NCBI RefSeq assembly: GCF_024713945.1
Contig: NC_134680.1
Location: 3,000,001 to 3,064,000, forward strand
Length of the DNA: 64,000 nt
Reading direction: 5' to 3'
DNA from: Dermatophagoides farinae
Lineage: Eukaryota; Arthropoda; Arachnida; Sarcoptiformes; Pyroglyphidae
Shown here piece by piece: positions 10,874 to 21,915 of this stretch (the first letter of the stretch is position 1; each line of letters starts with the position of its first letter). A program made the position numbers and the translations under genes. The notes beneath the pieces were generated by a model that saw only the letters and a program-made list of their open reading frames with translations, had not been told where the DNA came from and made no database searches.

Positions 10874-10985
10874 TGTTGTAAATAATTAATTATTGTATTA
10901 TTGCTTATAACAATAGAATATTTATTCTATATATGAAATGTAAAAATCTACAATAAATTAATTGCAATATTTTATTTTTAAATCA
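10874..10985 (+). repeat. 3' LTR of copia element
   Basis: It starts TGTTGTAAATAATTAATTAT like the 5' LTR and is about 112 bp if it ends at ..aatca. Relative to the 5' LTR it carries extra bases in its middle, including an 8-bp inverted repeat (atagaata/tattctat at 10913-10930). The last 20 bp differ from the 5' LTR, so the boundary is approximate. Confidence 0.7.
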
Positions 10986-12278
10986 CAAAACAACAACATT
11001 GACAAGCCGCCGGGTAAATATAATAATAATAATAAAATGCAATTCATTCAATTCATATATTTGGTTTTATTTTTTTTCTTGTATGTTGAACATCAAAAAA
11101 AAAAAAAAAAAAACAATGATGAAATGTACAAAGAAGGGAAAGAGAAAAAAAGAAATGGAAAAAATTTCAATTCATAATATGAAATGAAATTTGATATATA
11201 ACCTAAACCTTCCATCAACAACGATAATAAAAGAAAAAGGTGAAAGGGGTCAAAGAGGTCAATGTGTGTGTGTGTGTGTGAGTGCAATGAATGAATGGAT
11301 AAAGATGGAGATAGATTGATAGGAATGACCGATTGACATCGTGATTCGATATGATCTGTCTGTATGTATGTATGTTTTTTGATAGAACAAGCAGAAGCAG
11401 CCATCATATCAATTTTCACACACTTACAAACATTATATTATACACCGGTATAATATTCTTGATGCCAAGTTTTTTTTCTGTTTCTGTTTTTGGTTTACAA
11501 TTTTGATTTGATTTGAAAAAAAAAATATATTTTCTTTTTTTATTTCAAGATTTTTAACAACATTTTTCTTTCTGTTTTCTTCCAATGTTTCTTTTACAAT
11601 AACACACACATATAAACGAAAAAATACGCAGACATACATACATATAGACACAAACACAAAAGGTAGATATCGATGTCATATCAATTTAAAACAGTGAATA
11701 GAAAAAAAAATACGGAGGAGGTGATGAAAGAAAAAACATTGTGAACATTTTTAGCTACGAACATCAACGACTAGAACAATTCGACCAACCTTTTTTCAGA
11801 ATTTTTTTTTTTTTTTTTTTTTTTGGTAGAAGTTACCGACCTACAAACCATACATAAATAAACGCATATACAGGATATATTTTGCCAAACGAACAAATGA
11901 AAGACAACAAGAAAAAAAATTCACAAGATTGACAAGTGATAACAGGCAATATTTGGCAAAAAAAAAACTCTTGATTGAAATTGCAACGAGAAAGAAAAAG
12001 ACTAAAACTGAAAAGAAAAGAAAAATCGAAAACTTGACCACCTACACAACAAACAAACAAACAAACAAACATGACAGAATTGTAAATTTTTATTTGAAAT
12101 AAATATGAAAATCCTTTTGATTCATTCATTTTTTCTCCTGATACCGATATCCTCGACGAGAATATAAGAGATAAGAACAACCATTCAAAAAAAAAAAAAA
12201 TTCAATTTTCTTATTCCATTTATTTTTTTTTTTTTTTTGGTCTAGAAATAGAATATTTTGGAAATATTGAAATATATA
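10986..12278. other. Gene-free AT- and microsatellite-rich DNA
   Basis: It holds (AAT)n near 11020-11036, poly-A at 11096-11113, (GT)n at 11263-11282, a 23-bp T run at 11802-11824, (AAAC)n near 12045-12070, and other homopolymers. I see no coding signal. Confidence 0.6.
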
Positions 12279-12977
12279 CCCATGGAAAAATTTGAGGGCT
12301 ACAAATGTGATATTTTGGTGCTTTAGAAGAAAAATAGCCCAAAGTAGATTTTTTTAGAAAAAAAGTAGCTCAAAATTTTTCTCGCTTTGAATTTTCTAAA
12401 GATTTCCGTTAAGGGCATGCGCGTTTTGCATTTTTTGCGTTACGTTCAAAAGTTTAACCTGATGACTATTATGCATTTCTTAATAAGTTCGAATTATAAC
12501 ATAACAATTCGATTTATGATTGAAAAAAAACATGTTGATGTTTTAAGTTTGAGTGTTAATGTAAAAATTGAAATTTCAATGTTTCAATTTTGAAAAATTG
12601 AATTTTTTTTTTGGTTGTCTATTATCAACAGATGGTAAGAGATTTGCTGTGTTCTTAATATTTATGTTTCATGTCATTTTTTCATTTAATAGTGATAAAG
12701 ATTCATTTTCTTGTCATACTTTTGTATTGTAACAAAAATATGATCATAAAATGGTATTCGAATTCGATATAGGATTTGAATGACGAACTGGTTATCTTAA
12801 TGAAGTTGAATTGGAATCATGGTCGAAATATGATGATATTTTGGAAGCTATTAAAAATGATGTCACATTTAATAAACGTTTGCATAATGATGATAATGAT
12901 AATGACAAGAAAGGAATTGCGCGGTAAATTGAAAAAATTCTTTTATTTAAATATAGACTAATTTTTCTTGAATTATC

Positions 12978-13110
12978 GGCAATGAATTAGCAAATCAATA
13001 TGCAAAAGATGGAACAAATTTGTCCTATATTTCGTATGATCTTTGTCTAATTTCATTGGCCAAATATTTTTTGGAAAACATCATGCTTTATAATTGGGAT
13101 TATCGATGAA
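12978..13110 (+). pseudogene. Non-LTR-retrotransposon RNase H-like fragment
   Basis: One frame reads IGNELANQYAKDGTNLSYIS and continues to a KYFLENIMLYNW segment. The GNELA(D/N)xxAK(x)GT pattern, followed by a lysine- and tryptophan-containing tail, resembles the C-terminal part of the RNase H domain in arthropod I/Jockey-type retrotransposons. It is preceded by a stop and closed by a TGA, so it is a relic. The assignment rests on a short motif only. Confidence 0.35.
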
Positions 13111-13115
13111 AATTT
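13038..13115 (+). repeat. Copy 1 of a 78-bp internal direct repeat
   Basis: It matches 13280-13357 at roughly 85% by eye, with an offset of 242 bp. Both copies encode a similar peptide (LC.ISL.KYFL.NIMLYNW) ending in TGA, so the duplication copied the RNase H-like tail. Confidence 0.75.
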
Positions 13116-13279
13116 ATTCATTGAATCACACCTCTACATGAGTACCAACGGCAACGAAATGAGTAACCTGCTTTCCCAAAGATCATTCTTTTTTTGTCCA
13201 ATAATTCTAAGAAAATCATACCAACCAAATAGATTTTTACAAAAAAAACTTAATGGAACGTACAAGGCAAGGTTGATCG

Positions 13280-13357
13280 ATATCTTTGTCCAATTTCTCT
13301 GGTCAAATATTTTTTGAAAAACATCATGCTTTACAATTGGTGCTATCGATGAAAATC
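13280..13357 (+). repeat. Copy 2 of the 78-bp internal direct repeat
   Basis: This is the partner of 13038-13115 within the element with terminal inverted repeats. It contains the shared block aacatcatgcttta followed by aattgg and ctatcgatgaaaat. Confidence 0.75.
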
Positions 13358-13752
13358 TAATCAAGATGGAAGAACTACTAGATACTTCTTTTCCTCGATT
13401 TATGGTCATTTATTATTTTGTGGAGATCTAAATTTTATTTTGGTTCAATTTTATCTGGAGATGAAAAATTTTGTTTTCCAATATTTATAACCGATTGATT
13501 ATTTTCTGTATATAATTTTTTTCTTTTTATCCCCTATTTATAATGGTATAAGAGGTTTTCTTTTATAATAAATAAACTTTATTAAAATAAAATAAAATGA
13601 TCAAAATATGAAGCAGCGGATATGCAGAATATGAGAATAATTTCGGAAATTTATTTCATTCAGGTGAAAAGTTCCCTGTAAATTGTGATCACGTGATGGG
13701 CTGCAATGGTTCTATTTTTCTGCTTAAAGCGCGCTAAAGATCTTCCATTTTC

Positions 13753-13778
13753 GTTCTAAAATCGATCGATTTTAGAAC
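13753..13778. repeat. 26-bp perfect palindrome
   Basis: The half-site gttctaaaatcga is followed directly by its exact reverse complement. The ttttagaac half-site recurs at 13805-13813 inside the right terminal repeat, which suggests subterminal protein-binding repeats. Confidence 0.85.
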
Positions 13779-13852
13779 ATTCTAATAAGATTGTAAGCCT
13801 GCGCTTTTAGAACCAAAATATCACATTTGTAGCCCACAAATTTCTCCATGGG

Positions 13853-16800
13853 ATCCCATATATTCACACATCAATGAATGCTCTATGATTGGATTTTGAT
13901 TTTGTACAAAGCCAAAAAAAAAATCAGGGAATCATCTCTCTCTCTCTCTCTCTGTATAGATAGAAAAGTCAAATTAAGTCTTGCCTGATGATGATGATGG
14001 AATTCAAGTCATTTGAAAAATAAAAAAGTGACAATTTTATTTAATGTTATTGAACTTTGACATGGATAAATTATGAATTATTGAAATTTAATAAAATTGT
14101 TTCAAATCATCGATGTAATTTGTTGGTTTGTCACCAAGCATGAGCAGCAGCAGCAGTAGCAGTCGAAGTGTTAATTTTTTTCCATTCATGATACCATGGT
14201 AAATTCGATTTTCAGATTCTAAATATCTGATTTTATACTCAAAAAACCTCCCGGTTTGGGAGCATAGAAAATAAGTAAGAGGTATTACACTTTGAATTTG
14301 TGAGCTAACTTCAAACTATGCCGCTACATCTCAAAAAACCGGGGAGGGTTTGTGTGTAGTACAAAAAATATAATACATTAACACTTTTATTTCAAATGTA
14401 TTAATGTATTAATAACAACTAATAGTTTTCACCATCATCATTATCATCGGACGGGTTAATCAATATTAACATCAAAACGTTGTTAGTACATTAGTTGCTT
14501 ATTCGGTGTCAACAACCATATTCACGCCAAGTGGTGGTGATGGTGATTGGGGGGGGTAGACAGCCAGACAAGAAGGAGGAGGAAGAAGAAGAAGGGTTAT
14601 ATATAATCATCGATCGATGGCTAGACAAACACACACACACACACACAATACCTGTTCACATTTGAAATGTAAAAAAATAATTTTTTTTTTTAATCCAAAT
14701 AAGACAGACAGACTAGATTGTTGAGGGGAGGATGTCATCGGGAGTGGTGGTGGTTGTATCTAGATTCATCGATTCGATCAACAAAAAAAAAAAAAAAAAG
14801 AATCAACAAGTGCTTTTTTTCGAAAAAAATCAAATATCGCATGCGTCGTAATATAGACACATCGATATCGAACAACAAACATGTGAATTGAAATTATGGC
14901 AATGAACGCCATGAATTTATTGAAAAAATTGTTATTGATAATGTTGTTGTTGGGTAGTAGTAAATTCAATCAATAGTACATACTGGCATCACCATCAATT
15001 ACCAGTGGATAATGATGATTATAAGCCCTATATATTAATATAATTCAAGAAATATTTGGCGCCCTTGAATTTTTTTTTTACAAGCAAGCTAGCAAACTAT
15101 TAAAAGACCGTATATAATTTTTAAAATATTGAACAAACTTTTTTTCCAATGTTAATAAGTGTCAAATGTCAAATTTTCAATTTCAATTTTCATTATTTTC
15201 ATTGATGAAAACCAGATCAGTGAATGAATTGAATGGAATAATTGCTATTTGGAATGAAACACATACACATATTCATCATAATCATCGTCAAGTACCACCA
15301 ATGGAGTAATCATTTTCTTTTTTTTTTTTTGATACAAAAAAGCTAAAGGTACACATCACACACATATACACAGTCGGATAAGAATTATAACAAAATAATA
15401 TTGAAAAAAAATGTGGCTAAAGCAAAGAAAAGCAATGCTACAAAGTGACAAATAAACACGTCTTATCGTGTATCGTATAAAAATCATGGTTACTATGGAT
15501 TCCATTGAATCATCATTATGTTGGCAACAGACAGAAATAAACATTCATCCACCATCATCATCAATATCGAATATATTTCCGTCAATCAATTCATCCATTT
15601 GAAAAAAAACAACTGAGAAATGATGTGAAAATTAAGAAAATAAACCATAGCATCATCATAAAACGTCTATCGTCTAAAAAGAGGCGGTATATGATGTGAT
15701 GATGTATTCATTATATTAATATTTAAATTATCAAATACAACATTCATGTTGCATGTGTATGTGTTGTTCACGTGATCAAATTTTTCTAATAATAATGTAG
15801 AAAAGAAAATTGATTCATTCATTTATTCGATGAAGTGAAATTAAATCAAATCAAATAAAAAATTTTTCTTAAAAAAAGCCAAGATTTAATGTCTTTTTTC
15901 TTTGATGAATCGATCGATCGATGCCTTGGATACAATGTATCCATTCATTTGTTGTTGTTGTTGTTGTATTAGGTTAAGGGAAATGTGTTTTACTAGCCAA
16001 AAAAAAAAAATGAAAATTAAAACAACGACGACAACGACCAAAGTCCACATTTATAATAGAATCTAATATATTGTAGGTTAATGCGTGCGTGTTTGTTATG
16101 TGTATGATAATGATGATGATGATGATGAATATGGCGCCATATATTAGGCGCCATACATTTCATTTTTTTCCTGTCTTCTTAATACAAATAATAATACAAA
16201 CAAATATTTAACAATCCAAAAAAAAAAAAAAAAAAAAAGATGATATATTTTTATAGTGTTCAACAGAAAATAAAAGAAAAATTATCTTTTTCCAGAAACT
16301 CATAATGGATTTTTTTTTACTTTTTATTATGAATTAAAAATTGGGTTAGAACAAAAACCCCTAGTTTCTCGATATCGGTATCAACAACGATTAACAATGT
16401 TAATGATGATGATGATGACCATGGCAAATGAACGGGAGAGAAAAAAAAATCAAAATCAACTGGTTATTTATATGAAAACATGAAAGGTTGTGGTGCCTTT
16501 AAATGAAAAAAAAATACCGTGAAAGGATTCAAGAGGTTCGCAGAAGAATTTCTTCAACTATTTAGATGTATTTACAATGAATGTTTATTCAGAAAAAAAC
16601 AAGGTCATATCTCTCTTTCTATCTGTCGCTTTCCGGGAAAAATACGGTCAATTTAAATCGATTTTTTCTCTTTCTAACACTCGATGTTCTACATAGTTTT
16701 GATTTATAATAAATAAATAATATAGTATCCGTGGTATAACAAGAAGCCGAGAAATAGATAGCAAGCAAAAAGAGAGAGAGAGAAACAATTTCAATAATTT

Positions 16801-17264
16801 CGGGAATGCGGTTATATTATAATGAATGAACCGGTGAATTATTATATCCAAAGTAATATCCTGGATTGCTAGCTGTAGTTGTTGTTGACGTCATAAAAAA
16901 AAGCAACAGGATGAGATAAAGAGACTCTCTTTCTATCTATTTTCTATAGTCATTCTTTTACAATCATCTTCTCATTATTCATGACGCCTAAAATCATCAT
17001 TGATACATCAGACATCGAGCAAGAAAACCAGACAGACTGATATCTAGACAGATAGATATCTAAACAGTATATGATGAACAACAATAACATATATACATAT
17101 CCGGTGATTAAATTGTCCGAAAGATAGAAAGAAAAAAAAATGAAATTGCACCAGTAAAATTAAATTACAATGTAGGAGAAATAATCATTAATGAAAATAT
17201 TGAAAAAAAACTAGGTGAAAACAAACAACGAAATGAAAAAAAAATGATAAATGTCAGACGACGA

Positions 17265-17315
<51 letters not shown>

Positions 17316-18541
17316 TAGAGAGAGATAAAAAAAATTCAACTCTTTACAATACTTTAATTTATATCAATCTCTTAGATTCAATTGTATACTCGTATATTCT
17401 GCATAATGTCGACACAATGAAAAAAACAAAAAAAAACGGCGTCAATAATATATATTAAATTCACGTCAGGCGTCTGGTATTTTTCCTCTTTTTTTTATTT
17501 ATTTTTTTTTCTTTTTCTTTCATTCTCTCTTGATGTGTTTCATCACCAATCATCATCATCATCATCATCACATTATGCTTCAATCAAACATACATTCAGA
17601 CAAATAAATGTTTTTTATTTATTTTATTTTTGGTTCATCATCATATTCTTATTTTTGCTATATATTATTCCTATAAATATAATACAAGTGTATATGCGTG
17701 TGTTGTTTGTTGTCTACCGACTAAAATAAACTTTATAAGACATACATACAATACATACATAGATGTATTGAAATCCAAGATACATGTCACAAGTGTGTGT
17801 GTGTGTATGTGTTTTTCTTTTCATCTTTTTTTTATCAGAAACGCACACACATATAAACACACGCACAGAGAGAGAAAGAGAGAGAACATAAAATAAAATG
17901 TATTTTTTTCAATGAACAAAATCAAAAAAAAAAAAAAAAATTATCCTTCAAAATTTATCTGAATGAAATAAATTTTGTTTTAAATGTAAATGCTAAAACG
18001 GGGTATACATGCAAGCAAACAAACACACACACACACAGGATGGATAGTTGTCGTTAGAACCATTATGTGAATGTAAAAATTAAATTAAATTACAATAAAC
18101 ACGTCATATCATAGTAAACGACGATGACAACAAACAATCATAAACGTTGAAAACGGATGTATAACCCTTTTTTTATCATAATAATCAATATATTTGTTGT
18201 TTAATCAATCAAATCAAATCAAATCATTTTCATAAATGTGAATAGTATTTTTTTTTTTTTTTTTTTGCTACTATCCAAGCCAATGTATCGTAAATCGAAC
18301 ATACACAAGTATTTTTTTTTATCCAATATCATAAGATCAACAAAATTGATGTGAAAATGATGACAATGATTGATTGATTGGTACCGAATATGAATAAAAT
18401 ACCGGAGACGGGTACTATTAGAAACAAGCAACAAAATAAAAAACGAAATTAAAAAAAAAATTCATAGTTAACACATGTCCACCATCACCAAAAAAAAACC
18501 TATGAACTATATGGATAAAGTTCAATGAAAATAATCTCACA

Positions 18542-18572
<31 letters not shown>

Positions 18573-21500
18573 TGATAATCTAATAGTCACGAAAGTCGAT
18601 AAAGACTTGACAAACTTGAGGGGGAGGGCGGTGTGATCACCAAACAAATTTAGTTTATCCATCAATTTATTCATCACAGGACACATGGTCTTGTTGTTTT
18701 TATTTTAATGAATAATTTTTTTTTTTTTGGTTACAAAAAATAGAAAATAATCGTCACTCGACCTCATTTGCCCCACCACCACCCCTGTATATGTTAAATG
18801 TGATGTCGTCATGGTAATGGAATGTGGAAAAAATAATTTTTTCAATTGACCAAAATAGTGTGTGTGATATATATATGAACCTCTCTTTTTTTTACATTTT
18901 TTTGTGGGTTCGATAAGATCAATAACCACACACATACACACACACTCTAAACATATGCCTGGTGTGTTTTCAGTCAGCAATGAAAATTTTTAAATGTTTT
19001 TTTTTTTTGATTAATAAAAACAAAAATCATTGAATAAAAAAAAATATCCATTGACAAAATATGTCGGCATTTTTTTCTGGAAAAAAATTCAAATAATTTC
19101 CGTCCATAATGTTGTTTTTTTTAAATATGTAGAACTAAATTTGATATAATAAAATACGATAACTGAGATTACCAGGTCAAGAAGAGTCGAGCCTCATTAT
19201 TAGAAAAAAACATTAAACACAAACACACACACACACACACACATAACATTGGGTTAATGTACGATAACACCAGCAGCAGTAGACATTTGTTACCACCACT
19301 ACTAACTTTTATCGATATCAAATTTGATGAATAAATGTTTTTGATGATGATGATGATTATTGGAAATTAGCTTTCAACTTTGAATGTCATCATCATTATT
19401 AGTAAAAACAATAAAACAATAAAACAAAAAAAAAATGATTCCAAACAGGAAAAATAAATCTCTTCAAAAAATTTTCTCATTCTGTATAAGAGCGTAGGGG
19501 AGTGTCAAATAAACAAATAAACAAACAGAAAAAAACCCCAATGAATTCGGCATAAAATAGTAAGAACCAACAACCACGAATATTATTTAATTAAATGATA
19601 AAACCAAATGATTCATTGATTGATTTGATTTACATGTTTTTTTTATTGTTAGAATCGAAATGGTAGATGTGTAATCATAATTGTTGAAAGTCATATGCTA
19701 CACACAACAAACATTGTTGCATATTAACGGATCAACGTGGTGCAACAAAACAAAAAAAAAACGAAAAAAAACCCGAAACCATCAAGAAATGATTACATAA
19801 TATTTCAAATCGGATCTTTCTATTTTAAATCTAAATCCACAGACAAACACGCCTTTTGGCATTTTTCACAGTTCATTCATTCATTAAATGGGCAAACAAA
19901 CAACTTGCATAAAAAACAACAACAACAACAACCAAAAAAAGGTGTTAGATAAAAAATGAAAAGTAAAAAAAAAAAATTTCTTTGAAATTCATCATACACA
20001 CACACAAACACACACAGACACAGTGCAATATCAAATTCTAAATGTCAAACATATAAACAAAAAATTTGAAACAAATTCATTTTATTCAATAATTAAATCA
20101 AAATCAAATAAGGTATATATAAAGATATAATAATTGTGTTAGAAAATAAAGAATTGACTTATATATTGTAAAATATTTATCAAATTGATTGGATTTATTA
20201 TTTGATCTACAATAACAATAACTGTGGATAAGTTGATGATGCAAGAATAAAAGTAAATATATATTCATTTAATGATGGATTATGAATGAATGAATCCAAT
20301 ACAATTACAAACAAACGGGAAAAAAAGCCCGGGCAAGGATTAAGTATTTTTTTTTCTATCTCATTTTTTTTCTGGGTCGAAATTCAAATTGGCCATTTAG
20401 TAATAATGAGTTTTTTTTTTATTTCAGCTTATCGTTTTTCGAAATCAAAATGGAGATCGATGTGTTTTTGTTTTGTTATGATTAATCATCATAAACATAA
20501 ATGTTCTTAAATTCATAACTCTTCAATGCTACTTCATGACTTTCCCCTTTTTCCCACTTTCATTTCACTATAAAATATATTCCGAATGGAATTGAATCCG
20601 GGAATTATAGAAATTTTGGATATTGCAAACATACACACACAAACACAAACAGAGAAAAATACAAAAACAAACAAAAGAAAAACCAAACAACAATTCTATA
20701 CGAGTAGAAATCTTTTTTTCTTTCTTTTTGTTTCAAATAATGATCCATCCATATTGTGTGTGTGTGTGTGTGTGTGGATAATGGTCAAAAATGAGGCGAA
20801 ACAAGAAAAAATTGGCCCGTCTAATTTCAACTAATACGGCAATCGGTCATCATATTTATCGATTCGATAGAACATTTTTATTTGTTTTGATGATGATGAC
20901 GATGATGATTGTACGTGATGATAATGATTGTATCATAATCATCGAATATTTTTAGTTTGGTAGAATGTATGGAATAACAACAACAACATACCACTACTAT
21001 AGCAGATTATCTAATTGAAATTAATCGGTTGTATTATTAGCCTATGGATCCACAAACACACAATCAAAAATTCCTATAGTCAATTCAGGGTTTTTTAACT
21101 TTTTTTCTTCCATTGATAATTTATATTTGTTTAGAAAATTTGCTTTTATTTCAATGGGGTAAGAGAAAAAAATAAATAAAATAAAAAATACCAGCACATG
21201 GGAAAAAAAATTTATGTCTAGTTTGCTCTTTTTTCATTTTCTTTTTGGTTATTATAAGGCCGGTTTTTCATATTTTCTTTTTTTTTCGTTTGCTTGTTAA
21301 CGTCGAAAAAAAATAACCGAAACACAAATGCACTGGAAATGATACATTTTATCATGGTATTTATCTATCTATCGCAGAACAAACAAACAAAACCAAATTC
21401 GAGGCAAACGAACAAAAAAAAATGAATGAATGAATGAAGATGAAAAAATGAGATATATTAGAATCGGATAATGTGAAAGAAAATCCGATTGTACAAATTT

Positions 21501-21834
21501 TTTCTCTTCTCTTGTTTTTTGTTTTGTTTGTTTGGACAATAACCACCATCACCACCACCACCACCACTATTGTGAACTATTAACCAAACAACCAAAGCTA
21601 CAAATCAAATGATCTGATCTTTTGTTTTACATTTCACATACAATTAACATCTTTTTTTTATAGCTCACATCTTGGTGGTGGTCATCTATGGTGATGACAA
21701 TATGGATGACAACATTTTTTTTTGCTGTTGTTGTCGTTTTGTTTCACATTATTCTTTTTAGACCATATCTATATATTTATCTGTCTTATATATTATACAT
21801 ACAAATTGGATCTATGTTATTGTATACTATAGAT
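13853..21834. other. Long gene-free, microsatellite-rich stretch
   Basis: It contains (CT)n at 13936-13953, (CA)n at 14631-14647, 17266-17312 and 19220-19241, (GAT)n at 16112-16128 and 16404-16417, (GT)n at 20757-20775, many A/T runs and CAA/ATC tracts. An imperfect inverted repeat (14244-14262 with 14334-14352) could be a very small foldback element. Two GGCGCC-containing sites stand out at 15058 and 16131-16152. I see no gene. Confidence 0.55.
17266..17312. repeat. (CA)n microsatellite, 47 bp
   Basis: An uninterrupted CA dinucleotide tract, one of the longest in the window. Confidence 0.97.
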
Positions 21835-21915
21835 CAGGGGTGGCCAAAGTGCGCCCCCTGTTCAATAGAGCTCTGTGAGAAATGTGGCTCGCGAGCCGCA
21901 GATTGGCCACCTCTG
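21835..21915. mobile_element. 81-bp hAT-type MITE with 8-bp target duplication
   Basis: It starts CAGGGGTGGCCAAAGTGCG. The reverse complement of its right end starts CAGAGGTGGCCAATCTGCGG. The octamer ctatagat flanks it exactly on both sides (21827-21834 and 21916-21923). CAGRGGTGGCCAA termini plus an 8-bp duplication are diagnostic of hAT-superfamily non-autonomous elements. The interior contains ggctcgcgagcc, a GC-rich palindrome. It has no coding capacity. Confidence 0.92.

Larger units (their letters stand above)
7118..10985 (+). mobile_element. Ty1/copia LTR retrotransposon, degenerate at the 3' end of pol
   Basis: The layout is 5' LTR, tRNA-complementary primer site, a single gag-protease-integrase-RT frame, a decayed RT/RNase H segment, a G-rich polypurine tract and a 3' LTR. 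The order integrase before reverse transcriptase places it in Ty1/copia. The 11-mer aatcacaaaac lies directly left of the element (7107-7117) and at its right edge (10981-10991). That is longer than the 5 bp usual for copia, so the exact right boundary and target duplication are uncertain; with a CA-ending LTR the duplication would be caaaac. The internal stop and frameshifts make this copy non-autonomous now. Confidence 0.93.
12279..13852. mobile_element. DNA-transposon-like element with 44-bp terminal inverted repeats
   Basis: The left end (12279-12322, starting CCCATGGAAAAATTTGAGGG) matches the reverse complement of the right end (13809-13852, starting CCCATGGAGAAATTTGTGGG) at 41 of 44 positions. 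The flanks show no clean target-site duplication, so the superfamily is not assigned. The interior has no intact transposase. It holds a coding-like segment at about 12790-12924, an RNase H-like fragment near 12980-13110, a 78-bp direct repeat and a 26-bp palindrome near the right end. It is either a degenerate autonomous element or a non-autonomous element that captured retrotransposon sequence. Confidence 0.7.
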
